In this document: positions 34,156-43,167 of the stretch, one piece after another
How positions within the stretch are numbered: the stretch's first letter is position 1
Layout: the number at the start of each line of letters is the position of its first letter
From: DAHUYF01 sp035945115
GTDB lineage: Bacteria > Pseudomonadota > Alphaproteobacteria > ATCC43930 > CGMCC-115725
DNA length: 64,000 nucleotides
Assembly: GCA_035945115.1 (NCBI GenBank)
Contig: DASZAN010000125.1
Span: forward strand, 1-64,000
Direction: 5' to 3'
Notes under the pieces: generated by a model
Database searches by the model: none
The model's input: only the letters and a program-made list of their open reading frames with translations
What the model was told of the DNA's origin: nothing
Translations under genes and position numbers: made by a program

Positions 34156-34326
34156 TTGACGCGGTTGACCCCCAAAGGCATGAGCGAGCTCATGGGCTAT
34201 CTCAACGAGGATTGTTGCGGCGGTCGGCCCGAGGTCTGCGCGCCCAAAAGCGCGCGCTCGGCCCCGAGCGCGTGTGCAGAAGCACCCGCGAACGAGCGGC
34301 GCGCCAAGAGAAGAAATGTCCGATAG
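34156..34326 (+). pseudogene. arsR: C-terminal relic of an ArsR repressor
   Basis: The plus-strand frame reads GMSELMGYLNEDCCGGRPEV CAP, which matches the conserved end of ArsR proteins of this group (compare GLVSYLTENCCGG in the intact ArsR at 43,168-43,527). It continues through an Arg/Ala-rich tail to a stop at 34326. The HTH part is missing and a stop lies just upstream, so it is non-functional. Confidence 0.6.
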
Positions 34327-34338
34327 GGGATGAGAGGG

Positions 34339-34410
34339 ATGGGGATGCGGATCGGCATCAATGGCTTTGGATGGATGGGGCGCCTTCATATGGATGAACG
34401 AACGACTTAG
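34339..34410 (+). pseudogene. N-terminal relic of arsenic-type GAPDH
   Basis: Thirteen bases after the arsR relic, a short frame begins MGMRIGINGFGWMGRLHMDE and stops at 34410. MRIGINGFGRMGRL is the start of the glyceraldehyde-3-phosphate dehydrogenase of arsR-gapdh-arsJ operons, which makes 1-arseno-3-phosphoglycerate for export. Only the first strand of the Rossmann fold remains. Confidence 0.6.
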
Positions 34411-34718
34411 CCGAGACTGAATTTGCGAAGCGAGAACTGCTGCGACTGGCCGCGGTCCGCTCACATTCGGAAAAGTGGCACAGAACTGTAAATCTAGCGT
34501 AACAGGAACTCTCTAGCCTTCATCCGCACGCGCAGTAGAGCGGTCTGTCGAAAACAGACGAGACGGTGGAGCTCCGTGGTTCCGCCGGAGGGTTCGCCTG
34601 CGTGCGAGCGGGGACGCTGAAGCACAGCTTGGGCGCAGACCGCGCCACTACGTCGGCGCTCGATGGGCTTTGGCTCGGTCTCAGCTGCTATCAACGCATC
34701 TTGAGGAGGAGAAGAACC

Positions 34719-36422
34719 GTGAGGAGCAAGGACACAATTCTGTGGAGACGGACTTTGAGTGCACTGACCGTGTCGACTATCGCCTCGACCAGCTTTGCTG
34801 GGTCGAGTCTCGCGCGCGATAGCGATGCGCTGACCACGAAACCGATCAAGCATCTCGTCGTCATCTTTCAGGAGAACATCTCGTTCGACCATTATTTCGC
34901 CACCTATCCCAATGCGCTAAACCTGAATGGCGAGCCGAAATTCGTCGCGCGCGATGACACGCCTGGCGTGAACGGCTTGACCGGCGGACTCTTGGACCAC
35001 AATCCCAACTCAAAGCAGCCCAACCGGCTCAGTCCGGCGCAGGCAGTCACCTGCGATGAGGACCACAACTATAGCGACGAGCAAAAGGCTGTGGATGGCG
35101 GGCTCCTCGATAAGTTCGTCGAAGCTACCGGCCGCACCGGAGTCGGCTGTAAGCCGGACGACTCGACCGTCATGGGCTATTTCGATGGCAATACGGTGAC
35201 GGCGCTGTGGAACTACGCGCAGCGGTTTTCTTTGAGCGACAATTCCTTCGACACAAACTTCGGCCCGTCGACGGTCGGCGCGCTCAACCTGATTTCGGGC
35301 CAGACGCATGGAGTGATAAAGGCGACGATCGGCGTCAACGGGATACCAACGCCGACTACAACCACCATCGCCGGCACGGTCTTTTTCCCACCCGGCGGCA
35401 ACATCGGCACCGTCATCGGCGATCCACAACCGTTGCTCGATGATTGCTCCGACCCGGCGCATCGACCGCAGGTTCAGCTCAGTGGCCGGAATGTTGGCGA
35501 CCTCTTGAACGAGAAAGGCCTCACCTGGGGCTGGTTCAATGGCGGTTTTGCGCCGACCGTGCCGTTCGATCCCGCGAAAAAGACGCCCGCCGTGTGCGGC
35601 TCATCGCATATCGGCCATCCCGGCGTCGCAAACCCGACCGATGGCAATTCCGCGAACGTTGACGTCCATGTGCCGATCGTCGACTACGTGCCGCACCACA
35701 GCCCCTTCCAGTACTATGCCCAAACCTCTAACCCGCATCACTTGCGGCCGAGCTCGGTGGCAATGATCGGTAAGACGGATCAGGCCAATCACATCTACGA
35801 TCTCACCGACTTCTTCAGCGCGCTGGACGCAAGCCGGATGCCGGCAGTTTCCTTCCTCAAGGCCGCAGCCTTTCAGGACGGGCATCCCGGAAACTCCGAT
35901 CCGATCTCAGAGCAGACGTTCCTGGTGCAGACGCTCAACAAGCTGCAGCAATCGCCGGAATGGCCGGAAACGGCGGTGATCATCCTCTATGATGATTCCG
36001 ATGGCTGGTACGACCACGTGACTGGGGCGATCGTCAGTCCATCGGCAACGCCGGCCGACTTCCTCGCAGGGGCTGGCAATTGCGGTGCGCCGGTCGCAAC
36101 AGCATTCCCAGCGCGCTGCGGCTATGGGCCACGCCAGCCGTTCCTCGTGATCTCGCCATGGGCGAAAGAGAACTTCGTGGATCATACGACGACCGATCTC
36201 TCGTCGGTTCTCCGCTTCATCGAGGATAATTGGGGACTCGGCTTCATCGACGGCCCAACCGAGCCGCCGGCGGGGCAAGCTTCCTTCGACAGGATCGCTG
36301 GAACGCTGCTGAACATGTTTGATTTCGACGATCAGCCGAATCCGCGCCCATTGATCCTCAATCCTTCGAATGGGCAAAAGATCGGCGGTGACGACCGCGC
36401 TGATGCACGATCGCGGCCCTGA
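34719..36422 (+). CDS. Phospholipase C / acid phosphatase family phosphoesterase
   Basis: This is an exported phosphoesterase of 567 residues. A GTG start at 34719 follows GAGGAGGAGAAG, and a signal peptide TLSALTVSTIASTSFAGSSL fits. The family N-terminus KPIKHLVVIFQENISFDHYF, then YPNALN, is the metal-binding region of non-haemolytic phospholipase C and AcpA-type enzymes. VTCDEDHNYSDEQKAVDGG, HHLRPSSVAMIGKTDQANHI and VIILYDDSDGWYDH carry further metal ligands. Next to pst genes, it may release phosphate from phosphoesters under phosphate or arsenate stress (inferred). Confidence 0.88.
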   Translation: MRSKDTILWRRTLSALTVSTIASTSFAGSSLARDSDALTTKPIKHLVVIFQENISFDHYFATYPNALNLNGEPKFVARDDTPGVNGLTGGLLDHNPNSKQPNRLSPAQAVTCDEDHNYSDEQKAVDGGLLDKFVEATGRTGVGCKPDDSTVMGYFDGNTVTALWNYAQRFSLSDNSFDTNFGPSTVGALNLISGQTHGVIKATIGVNGIPTPTTTTIAGTVFFPPGGNIGTVIGDPQPLLDDCSDPAHRPQVQLSGRNVGDLLNEKGLTWGWFNGGFAPTVPFDPAKKTPAVCGSSHIGHPGVANPTDGNSANVDVHVPIVDYVPHHSPFQYYAQTSNPHHLRPSSVAMIGKTDQANHIYDLTDFFSALDASRMPAVSFLKAAAFQDGHPGNSDPISEQTFLVQTLNKLQQSPEWPETAVIILYDDSDGWYDHVTGAIVSPSATPADFLAGAGNCGAPVATAFPARCGYGPRQPFLVISPWAKENFVDHTTTDLSSVLRFIEDNWGLGFIDGPTEPPAGQASFDRIAGTLLNMFDFDDQPNPRPLILNPSNGQKIGGDDRADARSRP

Positions 36423-36668
36423 CCGGTTCTAATTCGAGCCGGTAACAGACTGGTAGCTTATCGACGGACCCCGCTGGCGACCGCGAGGTTGACAGCGGGG
36501 TTTAATCCAAAGATTTCAGTGTGAGATTTGAGGTGGCGAACTCATCATTCGCGAAGGTACGCATCCGAATCGCTGGCGAATGTTGCGCGAGCTCATGAGC
36601 TGAAGCGCCAAACGCGCTTTGACCTCGCGGTTCAGGCATCCACGGGACGAAATCCGCACCGCCGTCGC

Positions 36669-37250
36669 TTACGCGAAAAATAGAACGAATACGGCCGCGC
36701 CAAGGCCGCCTAGGACTCCGATCCACGGGCTGTTTGATCCAGGAATGTCGAACAAAAATGCCCCGCCGGCCATCAACAGCCCGACCAGCACAGCCCAAAA
36801 CACAGCAACGAAAAATCTCTGCAAGACGCTCCTCCAACGCTCTTTCGATTCGCTCGTGACGGCGGACAACTGCTTCGACACCGTAGCATCACGCCAGCTC
36901 GCGCGGCAGTCCTTGAACGTTTGGTGGGTGCAGTCGAGAGAATCCAACCTGATCAATTCGAGACGCGTAGATATCGTTCGCCGCAAGAAAGGTTGATAAT
37001 CCGTGGCGGTCGGCGATGAAATCGACTTCAGGACCTTCGCTGCGTGAGCTGATTCGGTAGGCCGACATACGGTGAGCCTGCTCCGCTCGTGCACGTATGC
37101 CCTATGCCAATAGGCGAATTCGTCCCAGTTTCGCTCCGCAAACATCTCTTCGCACTTACGCAACGCGAGATCCGCGAGGGCGCTGCTTGTCGGCTCAGGA
37201 TATCGCCGTTGCCGTTCCCAACGGAAATCGACGATGTTGCGATTCGGCAT
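36669..37250 (-). CDS. Hypothetical protein with two C-terminal membrane segments
   Basis: The 193-residue product is soluble and charged for its first 140 residues (FRWERQRRYPEPTSSALADL, EEMFAERNWDEFAYWHRAYV). Two membrane segments follow at the C-terminus: RFFVAVFWAVLVGLLMAGGA and WIGVLGGLGAAVFVLFFA. It probably sits in the inner membrane with the N-terminus in the cytoplasm. No family is recognised. It stands alone between the phosphoesterase and the arsR-arsC fusion. Confidence 0.55.
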   Translation of the reverse strand: MPNRNIVDFRWERQRRYPEPTSSALADLALRKCEEMFAERNWDEFAYWHRAYVHERSRLTVCRPTESAHAAKVLKSISSPTATDYQPFLRRTISTRLELIRLDSLDCTHQTFKDCRASWRDATVSKQLSAVTSESKERWRSVLQRFFVAVFWAVLVGLLMAGGAFLFDIPGSNSPWIGVLGGLGAAVFVLFFA

Positions 37251-37391
37251 GAGCCACTCCGAACCTCTGTTGGTCTGCCGCCGGGCGATCGTGGAGATAC
37301 GCGGTTGCCATCGCGCCGCCCTTCACCTCATTGATAAGAACAGACCCCCCGCCGGTTGTTAAACAAGCGCTGCTGGCCGATGCGCAGCGTC

Positions 37392-38261
37392 TCAGCCCGC
37401 GGAGGCAATGCTCGGAGTTGGCATGCCGCCGGCACCGATCTCATCGAGCCGCCTCTTGATGGTAGGCCTGTCCAGCGAGGCGAATGGTAGATTGGCGAAG
37501 ACTTCCATGCGTCGCTTCAAGCTGACATAGAGCTCATTCAGCATTGTCGAGCGTTCCACTGCACTGCCCTTGAACTTGGCAGGGTCGGGCAGCGGCCAGG
37601 AGACTTGTACCGGCGACCCGGCAAAATCCGGACAACGTTGGCCCCGAAGCGTGTCGCACAACGCAATCACGAAATCCAGGCGGGGTGCGGCAGGACCGAT
37701 GAACTCGTCATACGACTTGCTGTGCAGTCGGGAAACATCGTGACCAAGTGCTCGCAACTTCTCGATCACTGTTGGCAGCGGCCGCACCGCTGGATGAGAG
37801 CCTGCCGAATAGGCGCGGAAGCGAGCGCTCCCCACTCTTTCCAGAACGGCTTCCGCCATAATCGACCGCGCAGAGTTACGTGTGCAAAGGAACAACACAT
37901 TGAATGCCGGGGCCAGCCTGGGAGGCGCCTCTTCAGAAGTCGGCAGGAGGCGGACGAGATCGCCACAGATATCCGGTCGCCCTGCGCAGCAGGTCTCAGT
38001 TAGAAAGGCCAGCAAGCGTCTTAGTCCGGAGATCCGGGCGCGATGGACAACCTGTCGTCCACGACGAGTCGACTGGGTGAGGTTCGCGCGTTCGAGGGCA
38101 GCGAGGTGGAACGAGAGCGTCGAAGCAGGCAAGCCCAGCCGCACCGAAATCTCGCCTGCTGGCAGCCCGGCCGGGGCCTCGCTGATCAGCAGTCGCATGA
38201 GATCGAGCCGCGTCTCCTGCGACAGCGCGCCAAATGCGGTCGCAGCATCCGATAATTCCAT
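37392..38261 (-). CDS. ArsR-ArsC fusion: repressor joined to arsenate reductase
   Basis: The 289-residue product joins two ars functions. Residues about 1-110 are an ArsR winged HTH (FGALSQETRLDLMRLLISEA, RLGLPASTLSFHLAALERAN) ending in a LTETCCAGRPDIC cysteine motif. Residues 125-289 are a low-molecular-weight phosphatase-type arsenate reductase: P-loop LFLCTRNSARSIMAEAVL, then the resolving cysteines in DFVIALCDTLRGQRCPDFAG and WPLPDPA. This ArsC class uses thioredoxin. The start at 38261 (MELSDAATAFGALSQ) is preferred over an earlier ATG. It is divergent from pstS and may respond to arsenic to control both itself and pst. Confidence 0.9.
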   Translation of the reverse strand: MELSDAATAFGALSQETRLDLMRLLISEAPAGLPAGEISVRLGLPASTLSFHLAALERANLTQSTRRGRQVVHRARISGLRRLLAFLTETCCAGRPDICGDLVRLLPTSEEAPPRLAPAFNVLFLCTRNSARSIMAEAVLERVGSARFRAYSAGSHPAVRPLPTVIEKLRALGHDVSRLHSKSYDEFIGPAAPRLDFVIALCDTLRGQRCPDFAGSPVQVSWPLPDPAKFKGSAVERSTMLNELYVSLKRRMEVFANLPFASLDRPTIKRRLDEIGAGGMPTPSIASAG

Positions 38262-38339
38262 GTTTCGACAATACCGGAAGTTTCTTCTAAACACAATGCT
38301 GGCCGAAGCGCCTACACAGCAACTTATCTACTGCTCAAT

Positions 38340-38367
38340 TAATCAGCCTCGAATAATCAGCTTCGAA
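38340..38367. repeat. Two tandem 14-bp direct repeats in the arsR-arsC/pstS intergenic region
   Basis: TAATCAGCCTCGAA (38340-38353) is followed at once by TAATCAGCTTCGAA (38354-38367), with one mismatch. The pair lies 80 bp upstream of the arsR-arsC start and 95 bp upstream of pstS, so it may be a regulator site for the divergent promoters. It does not match the PhoB box I know. Confidence 0.5.
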
Positions 38368-38461
38368 GCCGCTTTGCCGTCATAAATCTGCAACAGAATC
38401 TTTCTATAAAGTTGGAAACGTTGAAACGTTATCCGCGATCGACGGGGGAGGGGGAAGAGCC

Positions 38462-39571
38462 ATGCACGTATCACACAGTGCGGTAAAGGAGGTCCATCGA
38501 GCTGCCAAACAGCTCTTTGCGGCGGTTGGGCTTACGTCGTTGGTGGCGTTGGCTAGCCCTGCGGCGGCGCAGACCGAATGCCCTAAGACGGGCGTTCAGG
38601 CATTGACGGGAGCCGGGTCGACATTCGTTTTCCCGCTGTTCTCCAAGATGTTCAACGAGTATGGCAAGTTGTGCGGTATCAGCGTGAACTACCAGTCGAT
38701 CGGTTCCGGTGGCGGCATCCGGCAAGTGCAGGAGATGACCGTTGATTTCGGCGCCACCGACGGGCCCATGACGGACCAGCAGAAGGCGCAGGCGAAAGGA
38801 GGTGAGGTCATTCACGTTCCAGTCGCCGCCGGGTCGGAGGCTGTCGTCTATAACCTGCCCGGCATTCCGAGCGGAACGATGAAGCTTACGCCCGATGTCG
38901 TGGCGGACATTTACCTCAAGAAGATCGACAAGTGGAACGACCCTCGCATTGCCAGCCTCAACCCCGACATCAAGCTGCCGGATCTTGACATCGCCGTCGT
39001 CCACCGCTCCGACGGATCCGGCACAACCTTCATCTGGACGAATTACTTGTCCAAGGTATCTAAGGAATGGGCCGATAAGGTCGGATTCGCCACCTCGGTC
39101 AACTGGCCCGGCGACATTGGCGGCGCGGGGAACGAAGGCGTGGCCAATCAGGTGAAACAGGTTCCGGGCGGCATTGGCTATGTCGAACTGGCGTACGCCA
39201 TGCAGAACAAAATGCCTCGGGCGCAAATACGCAACAAGGCGGGCAAGTGGGTCGAGCCCTCTCTAGAACGAACTTCGGTCGCCGCAGACCTACCGGATCT
39301 GCCGGACCATATGCAAGTCATGTTCACCGACAGCGCCAATCCCGAGGCGTACCCGATCGCAGGTTTCGTCTGGATGCTTGTCTACGAAAACCAAGCGGAC
39401 GCGGCTAAGGGGACCACGGTGGCTCAACTGGCTTGGTGGATGCTTCATGACGGACAGAAGTATAATGCGCCCCTGTTGTACGCGCCTATCCAAGGTGCCG
39501 CGCTGAAAAAGTCCGAAGCTCTGCTGCAGAAGATCAAGGTCAACGGCAAGCCCGCGCTGGCGATGAACTAG
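38462..39571 (+). CDS. pstS: PstS phosphate ABC transporter substrate-binding protein
   Basis: PstS captures phosphate in the periplasm. The product is 369 residues with a signal peptide (FAAVGLTSLVALASPAAAQT) ending near residue 37. The phosphate-site motifs are LTGAGSTFVFPLFSKM, YQSIGSGGGIRQV, DFGATDGPM and HRSDGSGTTFIWTNYLS, all intact. It is the first gene of pstS-C-A-B. In As-resistant bacteria an island-borne Pst system is thought to favour phosphate over arsenate; which ligand this one prefers cannot be read from sequence. Confidence 0.96.
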   Translation: MHVSHSAVKEVHRAAKQLFAAVGLTSLVALASPAAAQTECPKTGVQALTGAGSTFVFPLFSKMFNEYGKLCGISVNYQSIGSGGGIRQVQEMTVDFGATDGPMTDQQKAQAKGGEVIHVPVAAGSEAVVYNLPGIPSGTMKLTPDVVADIYLKKIDKWNDPRIASLNPDIKLPDLDIAVVHRSDGSGTTFIWTNYLSKVSKEWADKVGFATSVNWPGDIGGAGNEGVANQVKQVPGGIGYVELAYAMQNKMPRAQIRNKAGKWVEPSLERTSVAADLPDLPDHMQVMFTDSANPEAYPIAGFVWMLVYENQADAAKGTTVAQLAWWMLHDGQKYNAPLLYAPIQGAALKKSEALLQKIKVNGKPALAMN

Positions 39572-39640
39572 CGCGCGGTCCGGGAGCAGGTTCCTCTCCT
39601 AAGCGAGGAATCTCTCCTATCCGCTGGAGCGCGAACTCAG

Positions 39641-40648
39641 ATGGATAGCGAGCAGAGGGTTCTGGAACGCCCGTGGTGGCGTTTCTCATTTTGGCAGGTG
39701 GGCGCGAGGATTGCACACGGAAGCCATGTGCAGAAGTGGGGCGACCGCGTATTTTACAACGCTACGCGCTTTCTGGCGATTTTCATCATCATCTTGAGCG
39801 GCCTCCTGGTGCTTGAACTCGTCCAGGATTCCTGGGAGGCAATCCAGAAATTTGGTCTGGGATTCCTGGTTGGCACTACCTGGGATCCTGTTGCCGAAGT
39901 ATTCGGAACTCTGCCGACCATCGTCGGCACGATTGCCAAATGCGTCATCGCTCTTACCTTGGCGATTCCGATCAGCTTGGGATCGGCGATCTTTCTGGCG
40001 CTCTACGCGCCGCGATGGATCCGCGATCCGCTTTCCTATCTGGTGGAGTTGCTGGCCGCCATCCCCAGTATCGTTTTTGGCCTATGGGGACTGTTCGTTC
40101 TGGTGCCTATTGTTCGCACATTGCAAATTTGGCTCAAGTCACACTTCGGATGGTTTCCGTTGTTCAAAGGTCCAGCGGTTTACGGCGTTGGCGTCTTAGC
40201 AGCGGGCATCATGCTTGCCATCATGATCACGCCGATCATCACGGCCGTTTCCCGCGATCTCATTCGTGCGGTCCCGCGCTCTCAGATGGAGGCCATGCTG
40301 GCACTTGGCGCGACCCGTTGGGAAGCGGTCTGGAAGGCTGTCCTTCCTTATGCGCGCACGGGCCTCATCGGCGCGATCGTTCTCGGACTGGGACGAGCCA
40401 TCGGCGAAACCATGGCCGTCACGTTGGTGGGCGGCAACGCCTTCAAGCTAATGACCTCTTTGTTTGACCCTGTCCATAGCATGGCCAGCCAGATCGCGAG
40501 CGAGTTCACGGAGGCGACCTACAGCCTTTACGTCTCGTCCTTGATCTATGTGGGTCTCGTGCTGTTCGGCATCACCGTCATTCTCAGTCTCCTCGCACAG
40601 TTCCTCATCTGGCGACTGTCCCGTGGGCGGATCGGCATCCTGGAGTAA
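39641..40648 (+). CDS. pstC: PstC phosphate ABC transporter permease
   Basis: This is an inner-membrane permease of 335 residues with about six membrane segments, including FLAIFIIILSGLLVLELVQD near residue 45. The ABC-permease EAA loop is AVPRSQMEAMLALGATRWEA, followed by VLPYARTGLIGAIVLGLGRA and IGETMAVTLVGGNA. It forms the membrane channel with PstA. The N-terminus is basic and longer than in E. coli PstC. The start ATG at 39641 is 69 bp after pstS. Confidence 0.95.
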   Translation: MDSEQRVLERPWWRFSFWQVGARIAHGSHVQKWGDRVFYNATRFLAIFIIILSGLLVLELVQDSWEAIQKFGLGFLVGTTWDPVAEVFGTLPTIVGTIAKCVIALTLAIPISLGSAIFLALYAPRWIRDPLSYLVELLAAIPSIVFGLWGLFVLVPIVRTLQIWLKSHFGWFPLFKGPAVYGVGVLAAGIMLAIMITPIITAVSRDLIRAVPRSQMEAMLALGATRWEAVWKAVLPYARTGLIGAIVLGLGRAIGETMAVTLVGGNAFKLMTSLFDPVHSMASQIASEFTEATYSLYVSSLIYVGLVLFGITVILSLLAQFLIWRLSRGRIGILE

Positions 40649-40651
40649 ACG

Positions 40652-41506
40652 ATGAGCGCGGAAACTAGCCTACGAGATCACCGTCGGAAGATCTTAGATC
40701 GAACCTCGGTGTTCGGTATGGCCCTGTGCACCGCACTCACTGTCTTTGTTTTGCTTGTCATTCTCGGTTACGTGATCTATCGCGGAGCGTCTTACATCAG
40801 CTGGGGCTTCCTGACGTCACTTCCGACTCCGGTCGGAGAAGGTGGCGGCGGAATCGCAAATGCCTTGGTCGGCAGCCTGCTTGTTGTCGCGGTGGCATCC
40901 ATGATGGCGATCCCAATCGGAGTGGGAGCCGCGATCTATTTAAGCGAATTTCAAAGCGGCTGGCTGGGCCGGTCTGTCCGTTTCTTGGCCGATGTTCTGA
41001 TTGGTGTCCCTTCGATCGTCGTGGGCCTTTTTGCCTACGCCCTCGTGGTGCAGCCGATGAAAGACTTTTCCGCATTCTCCGGCTCGGTGGCCTACGCCTT
41101 TATCATGATCCCGATCATTCTGATTACAACGCAAGAGGCGCTTCGCTTGGTCCCGACTTCGCTGCGTGAGGCTGCCTTAGCTCTCGGCACTCCAAGGTGG
41201 AGAATGATTCTGTCGATCGTGCTGCCAACCGCCCGGCGAGCCTTGCTCACCGGCTTGCTGTTGGCCGTTGCCCGCGCGCTCGGCGAGGCCGCCCCGATGT
41301 TGTTCACCGCGTTTGGCAATCCTTTTTGGAACACAAACTTAGCCAAGCCGATGGCCACCGTGCCTCTGGTGATCTATCGCTACGCCGTTGCGCCTTACGA
41401 CGACTGGCACAATCAAGCTTGGGCGGCCGCGTTCGTCCTGATCTTAGTGGTTCTGGTGGTGAACGTGCTAACGCGCCTTGCTTTTAGGAGCAGAGTCGAT
41501 GATTGA
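40652..41506 (+). CDS. pstA: PstA phosphate ABC transporter permease
   Basis: PstA is the second permease, 284 residues, starting 3 bp after the pstC stop. Membrane segments begin at about residue 24 (ALCTALTVFVLLVILGYVIY). The EAA loop is RLVPTSLREAALALGTPRWR, then LPTARRALLTGLLLAVARAL and GEAAPMLFTAF. The tight spacing with pstC and the overlap with pstB show one operon. Nothing is missing. Confidence 0.95.
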   Translation: MSAETSLRDHRRKILDRTSVFGMALCTALTVFVLLVILGYVIYRGASYISWGFLTSLPTPVGEGGGGIANALVGSLLVVAVASMMAIPIGVGAAIYLSEFQSGWLGRSVRFLADVLIGVPSIVVGLFAYALVVQPMKDFSAFSGSVAYAFIMIPIILITTQEALRLVPTSLREAALALGTPRWRMILSIVLPTARRALLTGLLLAVARALGEAAPMLFTAFGNPFWNTNLAKPMATVPLVIYRYAVAPYDDWHNQAWAAAFVLILVVLVVNVLTRLAFRSRVDD

Positions 41507-42368
41507 GGTAAAGCTAGAGGAACCGTGGTGGCAAAATCTAAGAGCAAGGCCACGACCGAAAGCGCTACGAGTAATACGAGGAGAGAAGGAGCTAGGATTG
41601 GTACCTCAAGAAGAGGTCCGGCTTTCAGTCGAGCGGTTGAGCGCCTATTACGGGCAGGCCCGTGCCGTCAACAATGTGTCCCTTGCAATCAGGGCCCGAA
41701 TGTCCACGGCCATTATCGGTCCCTCCGGTTGCGGCAAATCCACGCTCCTTCGGAGCCTTAACCGGATGCATGAGGTAGTGCGCGGAGCGCGGGTCGAGGG
41801 AAAGGTCCTGCTCGACGGCAAAGACCTATATGCCCCTTCGATGGATGCGGTCAAAGTGCGGCGCCGGATCGGGATGGTTTTTCAACGCGCGAACCCGTTT
41901 CCAAGCCGATCCATCTTCGAGAATGTGGCAGTCGGCCCCAGGCTTGACGGCATGCGCGATCGAAAGGCGCTTGAGCAGAGCGTCGAAAGAAGCCTAAGAA
42001 TGGCCGCCTTGTGGGACGAGGTCAAAGACCAGCTGCACCAGCCCGCAACGCGTCTTTCTGGCGGACAACAGCAGCGTCTGTGCATCGCGCGGGCGATCGC
42101 GATCGAGCCCGAGGTACTCCTCATGGACGAGCCGTGTTCCGCTCTCGATCCGATTTCGACAGCGAGGATCGAAGCGCTGATCGAAGAGCTTAAGAAGACT
42201 TATACGATCCTGATCGTCACGCACAATCTACAGCAAGCCGCTCGTGCATCAGATTTTACCGCATTCATGTACCTCGGCGAATTGGTGGAATTCGATACGA
42301 CGGTTCGGATTTTCGAGAGACCAACGCAGAAGATGACAGAGGACTACATAACTGGACGATACGGCTGA
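41499..42368 (+). CDS. pstB: PstB phosphate ABC transporter ATPase
   Basis: This is the ATPase of the Pst system. From the ATG at 41499, which overlaps the pstA stop by 8 bp, it is 289 residues. Walker A is IIGPSGCGKSTLLRSLNRMH, the Q-loop is MVFQRANPFPSRSIFENVA, the signature is LSGGQQQRLCIARAIA, Walker B is VLLMDEPCSALDPIS, and the H-loop is ILIVTHNLQQAARASDF. About 30 residues before the ABC core are not conserved, so a later start is possible. No phoU follows. Confidence 0.95.
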   Translation: MIEVKLEEPWWQNLRARPRPKALRVIRGEKELGLVPQEEVRLSVERLSAYYGQARAVNNVSLAIRARMSTAIIGPSGCGKSTLLRSLNRMHEVVRGARVEGKVLLDGKDLYAPSMDAVKVRRRIGMVFQRANPFPSRSIFENVAVGPRLDGMRDRKALEQSVERSLRMAALWDEVKDQLHQPATRLSGGQQQRLCIARAIAIEPEVLLMDEPCSALDPISTARIEALIEELKKTYTILIVTHNLQQAARASDFTAFMYLGELVEFDTTVRIFERPTQKMTEDYITGRYG

Positions 42369-42791
42369 TCGTGCGCGTTGCGTCGCCAGATCTTTTCTTT
42401 TTCTGCATAGCGGTCTCGGGACAAGGCGGAGAAGCGTTCGTTGCGCGCGTCCAAGAGCAAAGTCGGCACATTCCACGCTTCGAGATTTCTGAAACGCGCT
42501 TGACCCTGCCGTGCGACGTCCCATGTTACGCTAGTTCGATAAATCCAGAAGGATCGATTTATCGCAAGAGAGTGCCAGCTTATGTTGTTTGGAACTCCCC
42601 TTCCTTTGGCCGTGCCGACAAGTGATCCTGGAATGGTCGCTGGTCGCGGTTTTGGGACAGCTTATCAGAGCCATTCCAGCGCTGGCGTGCCGAGCGGGCA
42701 TCTGAATTTAGGCTCGTCGGTTACCGCAGATGTCGCGGAATGAGTTCCGGCGCGATCTCAGTGATCGCCCTCTCGCTTAGGAGTGCATCTC
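42369..42791. other. Interval between pstB and the ars operon
   Basis: There is no credible gene in these 420 bp. An inverted repeat CGATAAATC (42537-42545) and GATTTATCG (42556-42564), with 10 bases between, could be an operator or a stem-loop. The promoter of the first arsR-like gene should be here. Confidence 0.4.
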
Positions 42792-43109
42792 ATGGAAACC
42801 AAGCAAGCACTCACCGCTCTCGGGGCGCTCGCGCAGGAAACACGCCTCGATATCTTTCGTCTCCTCGTGCAGCGCGGCCTGGAAGGGTTGGCGGCAGGTG
42901 CCATTGCTGACCGCCTCGGCGTTCCCGGCGCGACGCTGTCGTTTCATTTGCAACAGCTCATGCATGCTAGGCTGATCGAGCAGAGACGCGAAAGCCGTTC
43001 GCTGATCGAACGCGATCACGCCAAAAGCGGATGGCCACGCCGAATTGCCCCTTCCATCGACGCCGGATGCCACTCTGAACGGATATTTTCGATATTTCCA
43101 GAAATATAG
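42792..43109 (+). CDS. Truncated ArsR-type repressor
   Basis: The 105-residue product begins METKQALTALGALAQETRLD and has the ArsR winged HTH (IADRLGVPGATLSFHLQQLM, LIEQRRESRSLI) up to about residue 75. The conserved YAADF...LTENCC end is then replaced by unrelated ERDHAKSGWPRRIAPSIDAG. It therefore lacks the dimerisation helix and the cysteine tail seen in the next gene and is probably inactive, or acts as a weak DNA-binding domain only. A deletion or recombination with the second arsR 60 bp downstream would explain it. Confidence 0.7.
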   Translation: METKQALTALGALAQETRLDIFRLLVQRGLEGLAAGAIADRLGVPGATLSFHLQQLMHARLIEQRRESRSLIERDHAKSGWPRRIAPSIDAGCHSERIFSIFPEI

Positions 43110-43138
43110 TTGACAAGCTGACGCCGTGACCATATTTT

Positions 43139-43148
43139 GACAATTGTC
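43139..43148. promoter_or_regulatory. Candidate ArsR operator before arsR
   Basis: GACAATTGTC is a perfect 10-bp palindrome within TTGACAATTGTCGAA, 20 bp upstream of the arsR start. The half-site TTCGACAAT on the opposite strand also occurs at 38264-38272, just upstream of the arsR-arsC start, so a shared ArsR binding site is plausible. Confidence 0.5.
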
Positions 43149-43167
43149 GAACAGTCAGGTGGCAAGG

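Larger units (their letters stand above)
34046..34718. other. Region upstream of aioX with relics of an ars operon
   Basis: This 670-bp interval contains no complete gene. It must hold the aioXSR promoter and that of the phospholipase gene. It also contains two short plus-strand coding relics, of arsR (34156-34326) and gapdh (34339-34410), described separately. Confidence 0.5.

Noticed and set aside
34179..34194. Palindrome CATGAGC-GA-GCTCATG as an aioX operator
   Set aside because: It falls within the arsR coding relic and is explained by the Met-Ser-Glu-Leu-Met codons; no second copy occurs nearby.
38262..38461. PhoB box before pstS
   Set aside because: No CTGTCAT-type direct repeats were found; the tandem 14-bp repeats are a different sequence.
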